DNA of 64,000 nucleotides, from positions 85,801,235 to 85,865,234 of the forward strand of contig OY829326.1 in NCBI GenBank assembly GCA_963691655.1, read 5' to 3'. Below, piece after piece: positions 57,899-64,000 of the stretch; the first letter of the stretch is position 1; each line of letters begins with the position of its first letter. The notes beneath the pieces are model-generated. The model made no database searches. It was given only the letters and a program-made list of their open reading frames with translations, and was not told the origin of the DNA. A program made the position numbers and the translations under genes. The stretch is from Toxonevra muliebris. Lineage: Eukaryota; Arthropoda; Insecta; Diptera; Pallopteridae.

Positions 57899-58785
57899 CC
57901 TGTAAATGCTATCGAAGGCGGTGCTATAGTCGACGAAAACGAGATGAAATGCTGCTCTCCATTCTACTGATTGTTCTACGATAATTCTAAGTGTATTAAA
58001 TTAATCAACACAGGACCGGTTTGGCCGGAACCCTGCTTGTTGCCTGCGGATAGTCCTGTCAAGCCTTTTGTTAATACGGTTTAGAAGAATCCTTGTTAAG
58101 ATTTTCGATGGTATGGATACCAGCATGATTCCTCTGTAATTGCGACACTCGCTTAAGTCTCCCTTTTTCGGCACCGTAACTAAGACGCGTTGAAGCCAAT
58201 CATCCGGTAACTTTTCCTCTTCCCATATTCTTAAAATATCGGTAGTAGCATACTAGCAGTTGTTGTCGGACAGGCTTTGAGCATTTTCGCAGTAACTCTG
58301 TCAAAACCAGCTGATTTATTGTTTTTCAGTGTTGAAATAGCATTCACTATTTCTTGGATGTTCGGAGGCTTAGATGACAAAGAGCAGCTCCTACTTATCT
58401 TGAAAGATGGGGGTTGCGAAATAGGTGGAAAGTCATTTTGAGGGGGATCGCTGTTGAGAATGGTGGAGAAATGTTCCTTCCAGTGCTCGAGTTTCTCCTC
58501 TGTTGATGTTAGTAGCCGACCTTGTTTATCTTTTATAAGTCGCGCTTGCTGACGCTTGCCGCCTGTTAGCTTACTAGTTGTTTCATAGAGCAGCTTCATG
58601 TTCTTCGTAGCAGCAGCTTGTTCTGCCTTAGAAGCTAAGTCCTCATACCACGCTCGCTTGTCTCGCCTACAAGATTTTCGAACGGTTATTTAATATGGAC
58701 TCTGCTTCCTTCTTCTGTGCGCGTGTTTTCGCCCCGCCCCGGGATAGCTTAGCAGACCTGCGATCTTCGATTGTATTCATAGACT
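57044..58785 (-). pseudogene. RTE-like LINE ORF2 fragment lacking the YADD box
   Basis: From 58,780 the minus strand reads NTIEDRRSAKLSRGGAKTRA, KRQQARLIKDKQGRLLTSTE, LKNNKSAGFDRVTAKMLKAC, then RT blocks. The region 57,730-58,230 gives GVLVTVPKKGDLSECRNYRG, RPNRSCVDLI, FHLVFVDYSTAFDS and an SDVRQGCL-like box after frameshifts. The frame then jumps to KKFGLTINTKKTKSLRVNVA, NIENVDNFTYLGSIISTDDG and the C-terminus (EIKLRKWKWIGHTLRKDPTE, PQGSRRQGRPRGTWKRTLEK). The catalytic ADD box between RQGC and KFGLTI is deleted near 57,725. The ORF runs into a GAT trinucleotide tail (complement of CATCATCATCAT at 57,046-57,057), which marks the 3' end. Confidence 0.82.
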
Positions 58786-58789
58786 AAGT

Positions 58790-59380
58790 AAAATAAATAA
58801 AAAAAGAAAAAAAATGTTGGCTTTATTGCCCCCAAAGAGGGTTGATACTCTTGCTATTTCTGGCATTTTCTCCACCTCCATAACTAGCAAATTGAATTGC
58901 TCGGCAGTAGTTGCTTTTTAGTACTATTAGAAAATTGGAATTATCAACAGAAATACATATATCACACATGAAATACTTATAACTTTCTTTATCAAAACAT
59001 TCATTTCATCTCTAACGCAAGCTCACAGACAAGTGATTAATTTGACAATTCAAGTCAACAAAATGTTAACGTTGCGTATACCGTATTTCAATTCTGCCAA
59101 CGCAACTACGTAACGGAACGCCAATAATCACTAACTTAAGTATTGCGTTTTATATTATAAATTACGAAATTTGAAAAAGCAGGTGAAGTGAAAGTGAAAT
59201 ACTGCTTTTTATGAAATAAGGCTGTTAGTTTCTTGTTTTAACGAAAGGCAGGAGGACGCACAAAAGCGTAAGTGTGCATACACAATAACTTGTAATTTTA
59301 TAATTGTTATTTAATTCCTCTTAGGAAATAAAATATTCGCTTATTTTAAGAAAGAGTGTTTTTATATTTGCAACTCCTGA
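58790..59380. other. AT-rich spacer
   Basis: This stretch lies between the 5'-truncated RTE-like LINE and the gypsy relic. I recognise nothing in it; an LTR or leader of the gypsy element could lie here but no match was found. Confidence 0.35.
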
Positions 59381-59384
59381 AGAA

Positions 59385-59890
59385 GCACGGACACAGAGCT
59401 TAATTACTGCACCAGTTTCGACCAAACCAGATTTCAATAGACATGTCTACGTATAGTGTGACGCTTCGACTGAGAGGGTTGATGGGGCACTCTTCCAGAT
59501 GGATGACGAAAATAATGAGAGACCTATTGCATACATGTTCGCAAAACTAAACAAAACTCAGAGGAATTTTAGCATCACCGAGTAGGAATGTTATGCGGCA
59601 TTATTAAGCGTGAACAGATTTCGGCCTTATGTTGAAGGTTTTCTCTTCACTATAATAACCCAAAAATTATGCAACTACAGGAATACCAGGCCTGGAAGTT
59701 ATAGTTTCCGTCTGGTCTGAGGCAGCATTTACTAGATGCAGGTCACCATTCTGCAGCCGTTGGACATCGTGGCATACGCAAGACACTCGCTAGCTTGAGG
59801 CATAATTACTATTGGCCGACTATGGTGTGGAATGTGAAATATATAAAGGTAGCAAAGTGGTTAATGCGGCAGAGAGATTTGTCTGGTATG
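59385..59890 (+). pseudogene. Ty3/gypsy pol relic: RNase H and integrase zinc region
   Basis: The plus strand reads APVSTKPDFNRHVYV, stop, CDASTERVDGALFQMDDENN, ERPIAYMFAKLNKTQRNFSI, stop, ECYAALLSVNRFRPYVEGFL. This is the RNase H domain that follows RT in gypsy-type pol. Further on AVGHRGIRKTLASLRHNYYW, then PTMVWNV, is the start of the integrase HHCC zinc region. Two in-frame stops (TAG after HVYV and TAG after SITE) and a gap near 59,680 show decay. No gag, protease, env or LTR was recognised. Confidence 0.8.
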
Positions 59891-59989
59891 TTGGGTCGGT
59901 GACCGCTAAAAATACAAGGCCCTAAATTTAATATCATACATCGTTGGGGTATCCAAAACTTCCTCGAGTGTATATCCCGACAAAGCTTT

Positions 59990-60660
59990 AATGAAATTAA
60001 CGAGGTTACTAAGATTCATGAGTTGGAGCTCTGCCTACTTGTCGACCTGGGATCATCCGGGTTTATGTCCAAAGAATATGTGAAGTTAAAATTTCTTGTC
60101 CGTGATAATGAAAACCGCCTTCCTGAACTTCAAGTTCTTGGTGACAATATGTACAAACGTACTGAACAGCCAGAAGGAAACCCCGAAAATGAATTCTTTA
60201 ACTTGAAATTGTGGATACACAAATCCTTGGTCTACTTAGTAATTGATAATGCCCATTTTCATTCTAATAAATGACATATAAAAGGCATTAAGGAAGCTGC
60301 GTAAAAATGTCTTTTGGCCAACATGACAGCTGATGTCAAGCAATACATCGCTAAGTGTGATTTACGTCGTCCAAGCAAAGCTCCAAATGTTACTCTGCAT
60401 CCGCCTATGTCCATTCAATATTCCGTCTAAAGTCCTTTCGAAAAGCTGTATATTGGAATTTTAATCGCGTTAGACTATCTGGCGAAGTTTCTGCTTTTAA
60501 AACCGGTTAAAAAGTAATTGGTAATTCCGATTTCTTGCATGATAATGTTATTACCATAATTTCTTAGAAGCGCATATCATCAGTTGATTGGTTGCACGCC
60601 TTACTATAGTTTGCTTGGCCAGCAAATGTTGACGAACTCAAATGAATACGAGCTCTTGCG
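59990..60660 (+). pseudogene. Second Ty3/gypsy integrase relic
   Basis: The plus strand reads MSKEYVKLKFLVRDNENRLP, MYKRTEQPEGNPENEFFNLK and LWIHKSLVYLVIDNAH to a stop, then MTADVKQYIAKCDLRRPSKA, PPMSIQYSV, stop, SPFEKLYIGI and LDYLAKFLLLKPVKK. After a gap, IGCTPYYSLLGQQMLT follows. This is the pre-integrase linker, HHCC zinc region, start of the core and a C-terminal part of a different gypsy family from the preceding relic. The CxxC pair reads CDLR, losing one Cys, and much of the DDE core is missing. Confidence 0.75.
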
Positions 60661-60664
60661 CAAA

Positions 60665-62211
60665 CTACAAAACGCTTGATGACAATTTTCTACATAAAAC
60701 TGATAAGTGAAATTTGAATCGAAAATCGATAACTGAAAATATTACTAAGGGTTTCGAGTCATCAGCAAAATGATACAATCTATGCAGTTTTGCGAAAATC
60801 ATTAAGATTGTCGATTTTGTTTCATCTTTAGGAGGGATTTCGTGCAATAATAGGACAATACCAGTAAAATGTTCTGTTCAAAACTTGCTCTAAAGTTTGT
60901 CGAAGCGAAGGTGATTGGAATTAAAAGGGATTACTACTATATTTTATTGGTTAAATGCAACACGATCTAACTCGTTCATCACTGGCTAATTGCTAACAGC
61001 ACACCACATTATATGGATTCTAACATCTATCAACAACGTAGACCACATTTTCACCTGACTCTCTACCATCTCATCTGAGCAGATTCACAATACATACTAT
61101 GTCATCGGAATTCATCTTGTCCAGAATCAGCTGAAGCAAACTTAATTGCATGACATAACTGTCCCGTGTAAACGCAGGCCTATAACCTGTTGCCACTGTT
61201 GTATGTACTTTTAAATTACCGCACTTAATTCACACATGTATTGTTCATAGGATATGGTAATCGGTAAGAAGAAGACACAGTATTGCACAATATTTACACA
61301 AATAGTTTTTTGTTTGACGTTTTTCCAAGTTTTTATCAATTTGTTGAGCGCTGCTTTTTTAAATAACAAAACTTGGTTCAATACCGGCGAAACTATTCAG
61401 TATATGTTTAATCATATTAAATTTGAGCGGGTACCAAACTGTTATTGTGTTTTAGTGATATTATAGTGTTTGAGTTTCAATAGCAAGGCCAAAAACTTTA
61501 TTAACTTGAAAGTGAGTTATAAGACATGCTATTTACAGATACATATCTAATGCGAACAAAAGATACGTATTAAAATAAAGGCTAATCCTTTTACCATCGA
61601 CTATAAAATAACTATTAAATTAATAGGAATCGTCTGTTCAAGTAATAATATCTTGCTTAAAATCCAGGTTATCGCAAAGAACAGAAACAATACAGTACAT
61701 TTGCGGCAGAAAAAAAAAACGGTAGGATTCTAACACCAAAAGCAATAGAAACAGAATTCGGTACATTTCGAAACAAAAACAAGTACTTTTGGTTTGTTAC
61801 TGATTCTGTTTTTTGCGACCATTCGGTTTTAGTGTGCTTAAGGCATATTTATGAACACTGAAAAAAGTACTTTGAAAACGAAAAGGTCATAAGTTATTCT
61901 TTCAAACAGTATTTTCTGAGTTAACGGTTGTGTTTCATGTAATTAGCTTGTCATCCCAGAAAAAGTTAAATATACGTCCTTACTGTGGGCAAATTAAAAG
62001 TATTAAAATTTATAGGAAGCCAGTTTGGCAGTACAATAGAAACCGATTCCCAGAACAGCTCCCCTCTTATAAATTAGACTTGAGCTGTAATTGAAAACCA
62101 ATTGTGAAACTTTCTTCTTCTGAATGCAGAACACCTTTTTGAATCCGTTTCCGAAGCGATTCCGTTTCGGATGTCAGAATAGGCCTGTAAATTGTAATTT
62201 AGGCTGAATAT
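60665..62211. other. AT-rich sequence before the duplicated block
   Basis: Only spurious ORFs are present and I recognise no element. It ends exactly where the second copy of the duplication starts. Confidence 0.4.
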
Positions 62212-63146
62212 ATTGTGCTCCACATTGCTGTGAAAAGTTTGATTTGCGTAAATCAACATGGATTTATTTCTTTACGGTCTAATATTTCAAATCTTGCGAT
62301 TTTTACGGATGACTGCATTTCTTCTTTCCAAGACGGTTTCCAAGTTGATGCAATCTATACAGATATCTCTAAGGCCTTTGATAGGGTAAGCCATGATATT
62401 TTAACCCGCAAGCTAAAAAGCTTGGGTTTCCACTCAGTTTTCTTGGAATGGATTAGCTTGTACTTAATCAATCGTTGTTCTGCTGTAGTTATTAATGATG
62501 TCTCTTCGATGCCCTTTACTGCCTCATCGGTTGTTCCTCAAAGTAGTATTTTGGGGCCTTTGCTTTTTGTGTTTTTCATAAATTATATTAGCAGCTGTTT
62601 TACAAATATAAAATTCCTGCTCTGTGTAGATGATTTAAAAATGTACCGCATCATTAAGAACTCATCGGATGCTTTGAAGCTGTAATCTGAACTTGATGTG
62701 CTTTCATGGTGCAGATAAAATCGTTTACCCCTGAACATTAATAAATGTTTTCAAATCTCATTTTTAAGGTCCACTTAGACTTAAGTGTTATCCTTGATTC
62801 GAACCTTACTTTTTCCAGCCATATTAACTACATAGTGTCGAAAGCTTACTCCATTCTTGCCTTTGTCCGTCGTAATTGTTAAATTACTATTTACTACTTT
62901 TGTCCGCTCGGTTTCAGAGTATGCCGCCTTTATTTGGAGAACGTATCATGCTTGCCATATTAATCGCCTTGAATGCATTCAAAAAGTCTTTCTGCGATTT
63001 GCGCTTCGTTCACTGAATTTCTCTGAATCAATTCCCTCCTGCAATGTTTGCTGTTTGCTTTTGAATTTTAAAAACCCTTCAGAGTAGAAGATCAATTCAA
63101 TCTATGTCTCTAAGTTTTGATTATGATGATCTGTAATAATATTGTA
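62212..63146 (+). pseudogene. LINE element E, second copy (RT and C-terminus)
   Basis: This copy equals 56,110-57,044, including the PQSS and CVDD substitutions, the same stops and the same 3' end SMSLSFDYDDL. It differs by one residue (SCNVCC instead of SCNACC). It starts abruptly inside the RT, with none of the upstream linker or fingers found in the first copy. Confidence 0.92.
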
Positions 63147-64000
63147 TTCATCATCATCATCAATTCCTTTTGTCCCGAATGGACCTCCAAAAAACGTTTC
63201 CATCGCGTACGGTCCTTCGCAATGACTTTAATTTCTATAAATGACTTTCCGGTAGCACTTATCTCCTTTTCAAGCGTTCTCTTCCATGTGCCTCTTGGTC
63301 GACCTTGTCGTCTGCTACCTTGCGGGTTCCATTCTAGCGCCTGTCTGCAGATTTCAGTTGGATCCTTTCGTAAGGTATGCCCGATCCATTTCCACTTTCT
63401 AAGTTTTATCTCAGACTGGATGGGTATTTGCTTTCTCTGATCCCAAAGATCTGCGATGGTGATTGTTCTGGGCTACCAGATGCGCAAAATCCGCCGTAGG
63501 CACTTGTTGATGAAAACTTGTAGTTCGTTGGCGAGCAGGTCCGTCATCAACCATGTTTCGATGAGGACCTCCAGACTTTGTTAAGTTGCGCAGACGCGCC
63601 ACGGACTTTGCAATTCTAAACTGAATGTCATCTGCTGCACCGTCGTCTGTAGAGATAATGCTTCCCAAGTAAGTGAAGTTGTCGACATTTTCAATATTAG
63701 CATTTGTTGCTAACACGTTCCGCCACGTTCACTCTTAGCGATTTTGTTTTCTCCGTATTGATCGTTAGTCCAAACTTCTTGGATTCTGGAACCAAGCCGT
63801 CGATCTTATTGTGCATGTCTGGATTCTTCTATGAAATGCGAAATAAGACACCCTTGTCGGACGTCTGATATCGAATCGAACGTTGATGGTAGGCTGCCAT
63901 TATGCTGAGCTCTACATTTGAAACCAGCATACTGAACTTTGATTAAGTTGATGATATTCGGCGAAATACCTCTTCGGCGCAGCGCATCCCAGATGCACTC
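63146..64000 (-). pseudogene. RTE-like LINE, second copy, cut by the window end
   Basis: This copy equals 57,044-57,898 with two base differences. It includes the same deletion of the catalytic ADD box, the YLGSIISTDDG block and the GAT-rich 3' end. It continues beyond the window. Confidence 0.92.

Noticed and set aside
1..64000. CRISPR arrays, operons or prokaryotic systems
   Set aside because: There are no regularly spaced repeats, no ribosome binding sites and no compact ORF arrangement. Introns, SINEs and LINE relics show a eukaryotic genome.

Overview
This window looks like an AT-rich, repeat-dense piece of an insect nuclear genome, most likely a higher fly. A tephritid fruit fly is my guess from the short 59-nt intron and the mix of LOA, Jockey, RTE-like, gypsy, copia and BEL relics; this is inference, not a database match. 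There is no sign of prokaryotic organisation, CRISPR, rRNA or an intact viral genome.

Only one host gene is convincing. It is the 3' part of a plus-strand immunoglobulin-superfamily cell-surface protein. One exon (6974-7276) carries the end of an Ig domain and the start of an FN3 domain. The next (7336-7506) finishes FN3. The last (20649-20810) carries a short stalk, a hydrophobic GPI-type tail and the stop codon. The three join in phase 0 into 211 residues. The 13.1-kb last intron is packed with transposon debris.

Layout. 1-3.5 kb: a minus-strand LOA/R1-type LINE whose ORF1 is split by a 590-bp TIR element with a 9-bp target duplication. 4.2-5.0 kb: a TA-flanked TIR element. 7-20.8 kb: the IgSF gene, its intron holding SINE-like heads, MITEs, a Jockey relic and a PIF/Harbinger-like element. 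22-26.5 kb: LINE ORF1 and endonuclease relics and a cluster of ATCGAT motifs. 27.2-31.05 kb: a Harbinger-like TIR element split by a decayed LOA LINE. 33.7-37.6 kb: RTE-like and BEL/Pao relics. 38.7-41.2 kb: a nest of a tRNA-derived SINE inside a pogo-like transposon inside a MITE. 42.6-46.7 kb: two more LOA fragments. 46.9-47.5 kb: a foldback element. 47.5-49.5 kb: a copia pol relic. 49.8-51.2 kb: a LINE 3' end with a tandemly doubled tail. 51.4-52.0 kb: a TTAA-flanked element. 52.1-57.0 kb: a plus-strand Jockey/CR1-like LINE split by a LOA copy. 57.0-58.8 kb: a minus-strand RTE-like LINE. 59.4-60.7 kb: gypsy pol relics. From 62,212 to the window end, the sequence repeats 56,110-57,898 almost exactly.

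Every mobile-element ORF seen here is broken by stops, frameshifts, internal deletions or catalytic substitutions, so none looks autonomous. The main interest is in the order of nested insertions, the 6,102-bp repeat period on the right, and the gene structure on the left. I found no coherent new multi-gene system.
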